A DNA stretch of 14,790 bases from JBHPGW01 sp042569785 (GCA_042569785.1 JBHPGW010000061.1:1-14790); one strand, 5' to 3'. Counted from the stretch's first letter, positions 8,024-14,706 are shown. The notes: generated by a model from the sequence alone, not told the origin. Program-made: numbers and translations.

Positions 8024-8052
8024 TTGACACAGATTAACATGGGATTTAAACT
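8024..8052 (+). promoter_or_regulatory. Promoter of the mntA-hepT cassette, probably giving a leaderless mRNA
   Basis: A perfect -35 TTGACA at 8024-8029, a 17-bp spacer and TAAACT at 8047-8052 (four of six -10 bases). The expected transcription start, about 6-8 bases after the -10, falls at or next to the mntA ATG (8059-8061). No purine-rich ribosome site precedes that ATG, which fits leaderless translation. Confidence 0.5.
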
Positions 8053-8058
8053 GCTTTT

Positions 8059-8349
8059 ATGGGAATCAACGAAATAATTGGCGAACAAAGAGAGCATATC
8101 CTTGCGGTTGCAGCTAAATATGGTGCTTCGCATGTTCGGGTGTTCGGTTCTATTGCCCGCGGAACAGCCGACGAAAATAGCGATATCGATTTTCTCGTCG
8201 ATTTGGCTCCGGGTCGAAGCCTTTTTGATCTTGGCGGCTTGCTAACCGAATTACAACAACTGCTCAATAGACCGGTAGATGTCGTTACACCTGCCGGATT
8301 GAAAAATAGAATTCGTGAGCAGGTTCTTAAAGAGGCAGTTTCATTATGA
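8059..8349 (+). CDS. mntA: MntA-type antitoxin, minimal nucleotidyltransferase
   Basis: This 96-aa protein is a minimal nucleotidyltransferase of the kind that acts as antitoxin to HepT, transferring AMP onto the toxin (type VII toxin-antitoxin). The catalytic motif GSX10DXD is exact: G30, S31, D42, D44. A third acidic residue typical of the fold is present at D74 in the strand PVDVVT. The whole domain fits the length and there is no extra domain. The ATG at 8059 has no visible Shine-Dalgarno; the promoter just upstream would put the 5' end of the RNA at this codon. The gene ends in an ATGA overlap with hepT, and antitoxin before toxin is a common order for this pair. Sequence alone does not show activity, but all catalytic residues are intact. 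The cassette sits between metK and nrdJ with its own promoter and terminator, like a separately acquired unit. Confidence 0.9.
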   Translation: MGINEIIGEQREHILAVAAKYGASHVRVFGSIARGTADENSDIDFLVDLAPGRSLFDLGGLLTELQQLLNRPVDVVTPAGLKNRIREQVLKEAVSL

Positions 8350-8672
8350 GAGATGACACTGAAAAACTGCTTGATATTGCAGAAGCCATTGACCGCATAA
8401 AGAAATATTCCAGTCGCGGCAGAAAAGTGTTTGATAAAGATGAACTTGTTCAGAATTGGATCGTGCACCACCTTCAAGTTCTCGGTGAAGCAGCGGCAAA
8501 AACATCAGACGATTTTCGTGCCAATCACCCCCATATACCCTGGCCTAAGATTATTGGCATGCGGAATATACTCGTTCACAATTATTTCGGCATCGACCTT
8601 GATGTCGTTTGGTCCGTAACGGTCAAAGACCTGCCGGCACTCGAAGAAGACATTAAAAAACTATTGAAGTAG
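8346..8672 (+). CDS. hepT: HepT-type toxin, HEPN ribonuclease family (DUF86)
   Basis: Toxin half of the pair, a 108-aa all-helical HEPN-domain protein; characterised relatives cleave RNA. The defining motif RX4HXY is intact as RNILVHNY with R73, H78 and Y80. In studied HepT/MntA pairs the tyrosine of this motif is the AMP acceptor that neutralises the toxin. Other family-typical features are the early segment with IAEAIDRIKKY, the helix VQNWIVHHLQVLGEAA at about 35-50, and HPHIPWPKIIGMRN leading into the motif. The start is the ATG at 8346, overlapping the antitoxin stop by 4 nt, so synthesis is probably coupled to that of MntA. A hairpin terminator follows 18 nt after the stop. Since catalytic residues are complete on both sides, the system looks functional rather than decayed. 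Confidence 0.9.
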   Translation: MRDDTEKLLDIAEAIDRIKKYSSRGRKVFDKDELVQNWIVHHLQVLGEAAAKTSDDFRANHPHIPWPKIIGMRNILVHNYFGIDLDVVWSVTVKDLPALEEDIKKLLK

Positions 8673-8690
8673 ATAGCTTGCCGCAATTTT

Positions 8691-8719
8691 AAGGCCGATT
8701 TCCAAAAGGAGTCGGCCTT
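8691..8719 (+). terminator. Hairpin terminator after hepT
   Basis: An 8-bp perfect stem, AAGGCCGA at 8691-8698 pairing with TCGGCCTT at 8712-8719, encloses a loop that can itself form a 3-bp stem (TCC/GGA with AAAA between). It is followed by TACTTTT, a modest T-rich tail. It starts 18 nt after the hepT stop and separates the cassette from the nrdJ control region. Confidence 0.7.
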
Positions 8720-8722
8720 TAC

Positions 8723-8745
8723 TTTTGCGCAAAACAAATTTGTTT
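8723..8745. repeat. Two overlapping perfect palindromes
   Basis: TTTTGCGCAAAA (8723-8734) is a perfect 12-bp palindrome and AAACAAATTTGTTT (8732-8745) a perfect 14-bp palindrome; they share three bases. They lie directly after the hepT terminator, about 200 bp before the NrdR-type boxes. They could be protein-binding sites or AT-rich chance symmetry. Confidence 0.35.
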
Positions 8746-8932
8746 GTGATTAAATCAAATTAAACAGGTCATTTGTAAATTTGAACCGGCTAAAAATAAA
8801 TATGTAAAAAAAATTTGTTCGTAGATTCAGTAGTTACAAGGGTTAATAAAAAAGTTGTTAAAATTTTAAAAAAATCTGAGTTTTTCACTTCCCACGCTAA
8901 GAGAAATCACGTATATTCCCAATAGAGGTTTT

Positions 8933-8948
8933 CAACTATATGTTGTTA
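8933..8948 (+). promoter_or_regulatory. NrdR-type box 1 upstream of nrdJ
   Basis: The 16-mer beginning CAACTATATGTTG fits the published NrdR consensus (acaCwAtATaTwGtgt) at its core, including the C at 8936 and G at 8945, with one core mismatch (G where A is expected) and weaker flanks. It is paired with a better site 30 bp downstream. Confidence 0.6.
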
Positions 8949-8962
8949 TCCCTTTCCAGTTT

Positions 8963-8978
8963 TTACAATATATTGTGG
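8963..8978 (+). promoter_or_regulatory. NrdR-type box 2 upstream of nrdJ
   Basis: The core ACAATATATTGT (8965-8976) is a perfect 12-bp palindrome and matches the NrdR consensus at every core position, with C at 8966 and G at 8975. Its centre is 30 bp from the centre of box 1, close to the three-turn spacing typical of paired NrdR boxes. It ends 13 bases before the nrdJ Shine-Dalgarno, so binding should block transcription initiation. NrdR is the ATP/dATP-sensing repressor of ribonucleotide reductase genes; its own gene is not in this window. Confidence 0.72.
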
Positions 8979-8991
8979 TATTTTTTTGCAT

Positions 8992-8996
8992 GGAGG
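8992..8996 (+). promoter_or_regulatory. Shine-Dalgarno GGAGG that decides the nrdJ start
   Basis: GGAGG is 8 nt before the ATG at 9005, an ideal spacing. Longer readings from GTG at 8975 or ATG at 8990 would run through the NrdR-type box or the Shine-Dalgarno itself, so 9005 is preferred. Confidence 0.8.
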
Positions 8997-9004
8997 CGAG
9001 CATA

Positions 9005-12000
9005 ATGTCGCGAGAGTTCAACCCTGAAAACCCGTTTGTAGATGATGAACCAAGGCCTCCAAAGGCTTCAAATACGCCTGAGACGACCGGTTTGGCGGTA
9101 GAGAGGTTCTTTTCAACCGCAGGGGTACATCCGTTCGATCAACTCAAATGGGAGAAGCGATCAGCTAAGATCACAAGCGATGACGGGCAGGCGATCTTCG
9201 AACAAAATGATATCGAAGTGCCTACCTCATGGAGCCAATTGGCTACGAAGGTTGTCGCGAGCAAATACTTTTACGGCGATGTAGAAACCGGTCAGCGGGA
9301 AAACTCGGTAAAGCAGCTCGTCCACCGTGTCTGTCGAGCGATCGCCGACAGGGGCAAAAAGGATGGCTACTTCGCAAGCGACACCGATGCGGAGAACTTC
9401 TATAACGAACTGCTCTGGCTTTGCGTTAATCAATACGGTGCGTTCAATTCGCCGGTATGGTTCAACGCTGGTTTGTACGACGTCTACGGCGTCAAGGGCA
9501 GTAAGCACAATTTTCACTGGGACAAAAAACAGAAAAAAGCGGTCCGCTGCGAAAACAGTTACCAGTACCCCCAGGCATCGGCGTGTTTTATCCTGTCGGT
9601 CAAGGACTCGATGGAAGATATTATGAGGCTCGCTTCCAGTGAAGCGATGCTCTTTAAGCACGGCTCGGGTACAGGGACCGATCTTTCCACACTTCGCAGC
9701 AGTAAAGAAAAACTCTCAGGCGGCGGCAAACCTTCGGGGCCACTGAGTTTTATGAGGGTTTATGACCAGGTGGCAGCGGTGATAAAGTCGGGCGGTAAGA
9801 CCCGCCGTGCAGCAAAAATGCAGTCGATGATGATCGGCCATCCTGATATTAAAGAGTTCATCACATGCAAGACCGAAGAAGAGAAAAAGGCAAGGGCGCT
9901 GATCGAGGCTGGCTACGGGGGCGAATATAATCAGGACGCTTACAACTCTGTTATGTTCCAGAACTCGAATCTATCGATTAGGGTAACTGACGAGTTTATG
10001 CAGGCAGTAGAAAAGGACGGCAAGTGGGCTACTCGTGCCGTAACGACTGGCGAAAAAATCGAAGAACATTCGGCACACGAGTTGATGGACCTGATCGCCG
10101 AAGGCACAAGAGTTTGCGGAGACCCCGGCATGCAATACCACAGTACCATCAATCGCTGGCACACATGCCCAAATTCAGGCCCTATCAACGCATCTAACCC
10201 ATGCAGCGAGTATATGTTCATCAACGATTCTGCCTGCAACCTGGCTTCACTGAATCTCATGAAGTTCCGCAACGATGACGGCACTTTTGACGTTGATTCG
10301 TTCAAAAGGGCTATTCGATTATTTTTCATCGCACAGGAAATATTCGTCGATGACGGAAGCTATCCGGAAGTTACCATCGCAGAGAACAGCCACAAGTTCC
10401 GGCCTCTCGGGCTTGGTTACGCGAATCTTGGCTCTCTGGTCATGAGCCTTGCCCTGCCATACGATTCGGATCAGGCAAGAGCGATGGCCGCTGCGATAAG
10501 TGCGATACTAACCGGAACCGCCTATACCGTAAGCGCCGAGCTTGCCGCGATCAAGCAGCCTTTCGACGGTTTCCGGATCAACAGGGACCCGATGCTCAAT
10601 GTGCTCAATATGCACCGTGAGCAGGCTCACAATATTCCAGAATCCCATTGCCCCGACTACCTGCGCAATGCCGCCAAAGACGCCTGGGATCAGGCTTTCG
10701 ATATGGGCGGCAAGACAGGCCTGCGTAACGCGCAAGCTACCGTTCTGGCTCCGACAGGCACGATCGGCTTTATGATGGACTGCGATACCACAGGTATCGA
10801 GCCGGACATCGCACTGGTCAAATACAAACTGCTCGCAGGAGGAGGAATGCTCAAGCTGATCAACAAGACTGTACCGATGGCACTGGAAAGACTCGGTTAC
10901 AGCCTCGATGAGATAAAGGAAATTTGCGACTATATCGATAAGAACGAAACCATCGAAGGAGCAAAACAACTCAGCAACGATCATCTGGCCGTATTCGATT
11001 GCGCCTTCAAGCCACGTGACGGAAAAAGGTTCATACATTACCAGGCGCATCTGAAAATGATGGCTGCGGTTCAGCCTTTTATCTCTGGAGCTATCAGCAA
11101 AACAATTAATATGCCAAAAGAAAGCACCACTGAAGAGATCGCAAAAGCATACATCGAAGGTTGGAAGCTCGGCTTAAAAGCTGTCGCCATCTATCGAGAC
11201 GGTTCAAAGATGCTACAGCCGGTCTCTACGAAGAAGCACAAAAACATGGATGCTAAGTCTAATGAGCCGAAGATGCCCGCCAGGCCTTTCAGACGAAGGC
11301 TCGCTGATACACGACACTCTCTTACGCACAAGTTTTCCGTTGCGGGACATGAAGGTTATCTGACGGTGGGGCTATACGAGGATGGTCAGCCTGGTGAATT
11401 ATTTATCACTATGGCCAAGGAGGGCAGCACCGTTGGCGGCCTTATGGATGTAATTGGAACGTGCACTTCAATGGCTCTGCAGTACGGCGTGCCATTGATC
11501 ACACTGGTCGATAAGTTCAGACACGCACGATTCGAGCCGTCAGGGATGACTTCAAACAGGGACATTCCTTTTGCAAAGAGCCTTATCGACTACATCTTCT
11601 GCTGGCTCGGATGTCAGTTCATACCAGGCTACGCCGAAAGAAACACCCCCAACAGAACCGCAACCACACCGCCCAACAAGACAGTCACTACCGCTAAGGA
11701 ACTGGTCAAAAAGACAAAGGACCTGGCACAGAAAATCGCTGAAGTCAAATCAGAAACCAAGGACAAACCTAAACTTCCTATCAAGCACATTACAGTAAGC
11801 TCAAAGAAAAAACTCAATATCGCCGCTAACCGAATAAAAGACATGGTAGGTTCTGCGATCGCCGAAACTACCGGCAATATGAAAAAAGAAACAACGGTTA
11901 TGCAGGAATTTAACGCACAGTTCCAGCACTTCCAGGACGACGCGCCCGCCTGCGATATTTGCGGGGCGATCACCGTGAGAAACGGAACCTGCTACAAATG

Positions 12001-12034
12001 CTTCAACTGCGGAAATTCCATGGGCTGCTCGTAA
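9005..12034 (+). CDS. nrdJ: Adenosylcobalamin-dependent (class II) ribonucleotide reductase
   Basis: Reduces ribonucleotides to deoxyribonucleotides using adenosylcobalamin to generate the radical, so it needs no oxygen or second subunit. The 1009-aa protein carries the full catalytic set: Asn398, Cys400 and Glu402 in NPCSEY; the redox pair Cys194 (QASACFIL) and Cys411 (SACNLASLNL); the loop GSGTGTDLSTLRSS; and APTGTIGF at 582-589. The C400-C411 spacing equals that of the Thermotoga enzyme. A TSCPD domain lies at about 760-870. It is followed by a Lys/Thr/Pro-rich linker of roughly 110 residues, then a C-terminal zinc-ribbon-like tail with C983, C986, C996, C999, C1002 and C1008, as expected for shuttling of reducing equivalents. 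The start at 9005 has GGAGG 8 nt upstream. Two NrdR-type boxes precede it. The radical SAM gene follows 33 bp after the stop with no terminator between, so the two are probably co-transcribed. Confidence 0.97.
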   Translation: MSREFNPENPFVDDEPRPPKASNTPETTGLAVERFFSTAGVHPFDQLKWEKRSAKITSDDGQAIFEQNDIEVPTSWSQLATKVVASKYFYGDVETGQRENSVKQLVHRVCRAIADRGKKDGYFASDTDAENFYNELLWLCVNQYGAFNSPVWFNAGLYDVYGVKGSKHNFHWDKKQKKAVRCENSYQYPQASACFILSVKDSMEDIMRLASSEAMLFKHGSGTGTDLSTLRSSKEKLSGGGKPSGPLSFMRVYDQVAAVIKSGGKTRRAAKMQSMMIGHPDIKEFITCKTEEEKKARALIEAGYGGEYNQDAYNSVMFQNSNLSIRVTDEFMQAVEKDGKWATRAVTTGEKIEEHSAHELMDLIAEGTRVCGDPGMQYHSTINRWHTCPNSGPINASNPCSEYMFINDSACNLASLNLMKFRNDDGTFDVDSFKRAIRLFFIAQEIFVDDGSYPEVTIAENSHKFRPLGLGYANLGSLVMSLALPYDSDQARAMAAAISAILTGTAYTVSAELAAIKQPFDGFRINRDPMLNVLNMHREQAHNIPESHCPDYLRNAAKDAWDQAFDMGGKTGLRNAQATVLAPTGTIGFMMDCDTTGIEPDIALVKYKLLAGGGMLKLINKTVPMALERLGYSLDEIKEICDYIDKNETIEGAKQLSNDHLAVFDCAFKPRDGKRFIHYQAHLKMMAAVQPFISGAISKTINMPKESTTEEIAKAYIEGWKLGLKAVAIYRDGSKMLQPVSTKKHKNMDAKSNEPKMPARPFRRRLADTRHSLTHKFSVAGHEGYLTVGLYEDGQPGELFITMAKEGSTVGGLMDVIGTCTSMALQYGVPLITLVDKFRHARFEPSGMTSNRDIPFAKSLIDYIFCWLGCQFIPGYAERNTPNRTATTPPNKTVTTAKELVKKTKDLAQKIAEVKSETKDKPKLPIKHITVSSKKKLNIAANRIKDMVGSAIAETTGNMKKETTVMQEFNAQFQHFQDDAPACDICGAITVRNGTCYKCFNCGNSMGCS

Positions 12035-12066
12035 CATTGTCGATTGACGATTTTAGATTGTGGATT
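12035..12066. repeat. Short repeat-like string between nrdJ and the radical SAM gene
   Basis: The string of near-repeated units (ATTGTCGATTGACGATTTTAG, then ATTGTGGATTT) fills the whole gap between the nrdJ stop and the likely start of the next gene. Its reverse complement (units such as CAATC and CAATCGACAATG) resembles the CAAT-type string at 4333-4370. It contains an in-frame TTG at 12044, which can mislead start calling. Similarity is by eye and short. Confidence 0.35.
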
Positions 12067-12067
12067 T

Positions 12068-13207
12068 ATGGTTGGGGTTATTTCTAAACCTGATACCGCC
12101 CGGAAGCTGCGCATTCTAAGCGCCGATGCCCAGTATGATTTGGCCTGCGCGTGCGCAACTTCCAAAGACGGGCACCGACAAAGAAGCGATGACGGCAAAT
12201 GGATATACCCGATAACGCTTCCTAACGGCGGAAAAAGTGTCCTCTTCAAAACACTCGTCTCGAATGTCTGCAACAACGACTGCAAATACTGTCCACTACG
12301 AGAGCAGAGAGATATTCGCAGGTGCAGTTTGTCGCCGGAAGAAACCGCTAAGGTATTTCTGGATTATTACCAACAAAGAAAAGTTTTCGGATTGTTTTTA
12401 AGCTCGGCTGTCATAGGCTCACCCGATGCGACCATGGACAGGCTAAATACCACCGCTGCGATCCTTCGCAAAAAACACAGCTTTCGCGGCTATATCCATC
12501 TAAAGGTTATCCCCGGCGCAAGCAATTCCGCTATCGAACAGGCGGTTTCGCTTTCTTCAGCAGTCTCACTCAATATCGAAACCCCCGGCAAAGAGAAGCT
12601 GGCCAAACTGTCAGATAAGAAAGATTACATCAAAGATATCATTGAGCCGATGAAACTTATCAGCCGACTGACCAGACGCGGCAACAAATACGAAAAAGTA
12701 AAGCAGACCACCCAGTTCATCGTCGGTGCCGCCGAGGAAACCGATACCGAGATAGTAAAATATATGTGGGAGCTTTACGATAGACTGAAACTGCAACGAG
12801 TATATTTCAGCGCATATCAGGCCGGCTTAGGCGATAAGAATTTACCCGCAGAACAGAAAAAAACCGAAAAAGCCGGCGATGTACTTACAAGAGAGCATCG
12901 CCTGTACCAGGTAGACTTTTTAATGCGAAAGTACGGCTTCACCGAATCGGACATCATTTACACCGACACCGGCAATTTATCCCTGACAACCGACCCCAAA
13001 CAAATCTGGGCAGACTCCCATCAGGAATTTTTCCCCATAAACATAAACACCGCAGACAAAAACGACCTATTAAAAGTCCCAGGTCTGGGCCCCATCACAG
13101 TAAACAGAATCATAAAACGCAGAAAATCCGCAAAGCTAAGACACATCCAGGACATCGCCAAACCCGGCGTACTACTAAAAAAAGCCGCCGGATACATCAC
13201 CTATTGA
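12068..13207 (+). CDS. Radical SAM protein with C-terminal helix-hairpin-helix, putative DNA modification/repair (TIGR03916-type)
   Basis: Members of this family are annotated as putative DNA modification/repair radical SAM proteins; no reaction is established. The 379-aa protein starts with the family-like KLRILSADAQYDLACAC. It carries the 4Fe-4S motif CX3CX2C as CNNDCKYC (Cys68, 72, 75), then GLFLSSAVIGSPDATMDRL and GYIHLKVIPGAS, which match the family pattern closely. The C-terminus has a helix-hairpin-helix DNA-binding element (about 324-352) with VPGLGP at 337-342. The start is uncertain: TTG at 12044 lies inside repeat-like sequence, while the ATG at 12068 gives a family-like N-terminus, though its ribosome site is weak. 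In many genomes a uracil-DNA-glycosylase-like partner gene is adjacent; here the next gene is a sigma factor, so the partner is elsewhere or absent. Close spacing suggests co-expression with nrdJ. Confidence 0.88.
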   Translation: MVGVISKPDTARKLRILSADAQYDLACACATSKDGHRQRSDDGKWIYPITLPNGGKSVLFKTLVSNVCNNDCKYCPLREQRDIRRCSLSPEETAKVFLDYYQQRKVFGLFLSSAVIGSPDATMDRLNTTAAILRKKHSFRGYIHLKVIPGASNSAIEQAVSLSSAVSLNIETPGKEKLAKLSDKKDYIKDIIEPMKLISRLTRRGNKYEKVKQTTQFIVGAAEETDTEIVKYMWELYDRLKLQRVYFSAYQAGLGDKNLPAEQKKTEKAGDVLTREHRLYQVDFLMRKYGFTESDIIYTDTGNLSLTTDPKQIWADSHQEFFPININTADKNDLLKVPGLGPITVNRIIKRRKSAKLRHIQDIAKPGVLLKKAAGYITY

Positions 13208-13264
13208 CCAAACAAAATAAAATAAAATGAACCAATCGCCTATCTGATCAGACTAAGGAAGTAG

Positions 13265-13798
13265 ATGAAGGATAATCTGTCAAATATTGAGAACCAGCTT
13301 CTGGTTATGGCTGCTCAGGATGGCGATGCCCAGGCGATGGAAAAACTGGTGTCTCGATGGCAGAAAAAACTCTGGCAATATGTCTTAAGATTGACTTCTG
13401 ACAGCCATGCCGCATGGGATATAACCCAGCAATGCTGGCTGGAGATAATAAAAGGATTAAGAAAATTAAATGACCCGGCATGTTTTAAAGCCTGGGCATA
13501 CAGAATAGCCACAAATAAATCGATCGACTGGCTGAAAAACAAAAGTAAAGATCAGCATATAGACATCGATTCAATTAAGGTGGACTGTAGCAGTAAAAAT
13601 GATGATTTACGAGTAAAAGAGTTAGTTCAAGGATTAAAAAATGACAGCAGGGTAGTCTTGAATCTATATTATTTTGAGCAGTTAAGTATTTCTGAGATCG
13701 GCATTGCCCTAAATATCCCACGGGGCACTGTAAAATCTCGCTTGTTTAAGGCCAGAGGTGAATTGAAACAGTTATGGGAAAAATATTTTAATAATTGA
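13265..13798 (+). CDS. RNA polymerase sigma factor, ECF subfamily
   Basis: Directs RNA polymerase to a specific promoter set. The 177-aa protein has only the two ECF domains. Region 2 lies at about 27-95, with RWQKKLWQYVLRLTSD, AAWDITQQCWLEIIKGL and AYRIATNKSIDWL. Region 4 lies at about 116-170, with the DNA-binding helix-turn-helix SISEIGIALNIPRGTVKSRL. No C-terminal extension is present. The ATG at 13265 has AAGGA about 6 nt upstream. It starts 57 bp after the radical SAM gene. Two membrane-protein genes follow at 16 and 35 bp, suggesting a small operon. The next product has membrane helices but no recognisable zinc-binding anti-sigma motif, so how this factor is controlled is not evident. 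The target regulon cannot be read from the window. Confidence 0.93.
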   Translation: MKDNLSNIENQLLVMAAQDGDAQAMEKLVSRWQKKLWQYVLRLTSDSHAAWDITQQCWLEIIKGLRKLNDPACFKAWAYRIATNKSIDWLKNKSKDQHIDIDSIKVDCSSKNDDLRVKELVQGLKNDSRVVLNLYYFEQLSISEIGIALNIPRGTVKSRLFKARGELKQLWEKYFNN

Positions 13799-13814
13799 TT
13801 TTCGAGGTGAAAAA

Positions 13815-14180
13815 ATGGATAAAGAACAGGTAAAAAAAATAATCGATAGCCAACCAGAATACGATGAATCAAAAGAAGACACACTGCTGTCAATGACAGG
13901 ACAACTCTACAGTAAACAAATGCTTCCCAGCATGTTGGTCCACGGCATATATTCTATACCCTTTATTGCTGGGGCCATATATTGTGGTATCAAATTCTTC
14001 AGAACCGAACAGAGTCAATTCCAGTTAATGCATGCCGCTATCTTTATCTGCTGTATACAGTTTGCTATTTTCAGCAAAGTTAAGTACTGGCAGATGCTCC
14101 ACAAAAACAATATCAGCCGAGAAATAAAGAGGCTGGAGCTTCGCATCGCTGAATTGAACGAGACTGTGAAAAACAAGTAA
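13815..14180 (+). CDS. Small two-helix membrane protein downstream of sigma factor, possibly DUF6768-like
   Basis: The 121-aa product has an acidic, polar N-terminal segment (1-38), membrane helices at about 39-62 and 71-91, and a charged C-terminal helix with heptad-like leucines (ISREIKRLELRIAELNETV, 100-118). This layout resembles the DUF6768 proteins that I recall as following ECF sigma factors in planctomycetes, but I assign it from memory and layout only. Both ends are predicted on the same side of the membrane, probably the cytoplasm, where the acidic N-terminus could touch the sigma factor. It starts 16 nt after the sigma gene with GAGGTG 5 nt upstream. A role as anti-sigma or co-regulator is an inference from position; no HXXXCXXC-type zinc motif is present. 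Confidence 0.75.
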   Translation: MDKEQVKKIIDSQPEYDESKEDTLLSMTGQLYSKQMLPSMLVHGIYSIPFIAGAIYCGIKFFRTEQSQFQLMHAAIFICCIQFAIFSKVKYWQMLHKNNISREIKRLELRIAELNETVKNK

Positions 14181-14215
14181 CTAAACTTCGTTTACTTTAT
14201 TGAAAGGGATTGCAA

Positions 14216-14608
14216 ATGCGTGGATTGAAAGTTTGTTTATGGGTAGCAGGCTTAGCTTGCCTGCTGAGTGTCTTTGGGGTTGTCTTTCCTATGTCCTGCT
14301 GGGAAAAGATCGCCGGATACTTCGGGGCTGAACCACTGCCGGATTCGCCGTTGTTTGAGTATATGGTTCGGCTGATGTCGGCAACGTATGTCGGGGTAGG
14401 TGTGTTCTTTGTAATACTTGCCCGCGATCCTGCCAGGTACGGCGTAATGGTGCCTTTTGCCGGATACGCAGCGGTATTGTTAGGCCTAACCTGCGCGGCA
14501 ACAGGGCTGGTAATAGGTATGCCGGTTCTGTGGTTCCTGGGCGATTCGGTTGGCTCACTTGTGTTAGGCATGTTGATCCTGACATTCTGGCAAAAAGCCA
14601 GGAAATGA
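14216..14608 (+). CDS. Four-helix membrane protein of unknown function
   Basis: The 130-aa product is strongly hydrophobic, with predicted helices at about 6-25, 50-68, 76-98 and 103-125, and a short polar loop after the first (EKIAGYFGAEPLPDSP, 30-45). I recognise no family and no catalytic motif. The ATG at 14216 is preferred because AAAGGGA ends 6 nt upstream; a TTG at 14210 is also in frame but is inside that spacing. It lies 35 bp after the two-helix protein gene on the same strand and may belong to the sigma-factor operon. The codon and base composition is more GC-rich than that of the preceding small gene, so joint descent of the two is not obvious. Confidence 0.75.
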   Translation: MRGLKVCLWVAGLACLLSVFGVVFPMSCWEKIAGYFGAEPLPDSPLFEYMVRLMSATYVGVGVFFVILARDPARYGVMVPFAGYAAVLLGLTCAATGLVIGMPVLWFLGDSVGSLVLGMLILTFWQKARK

Positions 14609-14610
14609 AG

Positions 14611-14706
14611 AAAATTAAAAATTAAAACGTAAAGTTCAAAATTAAGGAAGTCGTCAGCCAAAGGCTGACTCCGCAATTTTTACTTTTGCATTTTAACTTT
14701 TGAATT
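14611..14706. repeat. AT-rich, hairpin-centred intergenic repeat-like element
   Basis: The segment has arms of A/T-rich near-repeats: AAAATTAAAAATTAAAACG and AAAGTTCAAAATTAA on the left; TTTTTACTTTTGCATTTTAAC then TTTTGAATT on the right. The right arm is roughly the inverted complement of the left. A GC-rich hairpin sits at the centre (14653-14669). This layout looks like a small repeated intergenic element. From 14707 to the end I see no gene. Confidence 0.45.
14653..14669. terminator. Central hairpin, possible bidirectional terminator
   Basis: GTCAGCC (14653-14659), loop AAA, GGCTGAC (14663-14669): a perfect 7-bp stem. On the plus strand a T-run begins about 6 nt after it. It is 44 nt past the stop of the four-helix gene, so it could end that transcript, although the T-run is displaced. 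Confidence 0.4.

Larger units (their letters stand above)
8673..9004. other. 332-bp AT-rich intergenic region between hepT and nrdJ
   Basis: In order it contains the hepT terminator, a cluster of short palindromes (8723-8745), a very AT-rich stretch to about 8890 with no credible ORF, two tandem NrdR-type boxes (8933-8978) and the nrdJ Shine-Dalgarno. I looked for a cobalamin riboswitch, which can precede ribonucleotide reductase genes, and saw no B12-box-like conserved GC-rich structure. A TTGTTA (8943-8948) and TACAAT (8964-8969) with a 15-bp spacer may be the nrdJ promoter, overlapped by both boxes, but the spacer is short. Confidence 0.6.

Noticed and set aside
8750..8930. Possible cobalamin riboswitch upstream of nrdJ
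   Set aside because: The region is very AT-rich with no B12-box-like conserved segment or multi-stem structure. A B12-dependent enzyme would also not be expected to be switched off by B12.
9227..9661. 144-codon minus-strand ORF inside nrdJ
   Set aside because: It lies wholly opposite conserved nrdJ catalytic sequence and resembles no family; a codon-bias shadow.
13204..13232. Promoter before the ECF sigma gene (TTGACC, or an ECF-type GAAC motif at 13229)
   Set aside because: TTGACC has no acceptable -10 at 16-18 bp. The GAAC motif lacks a convincing -10 partner, so autoregulation is not supported.
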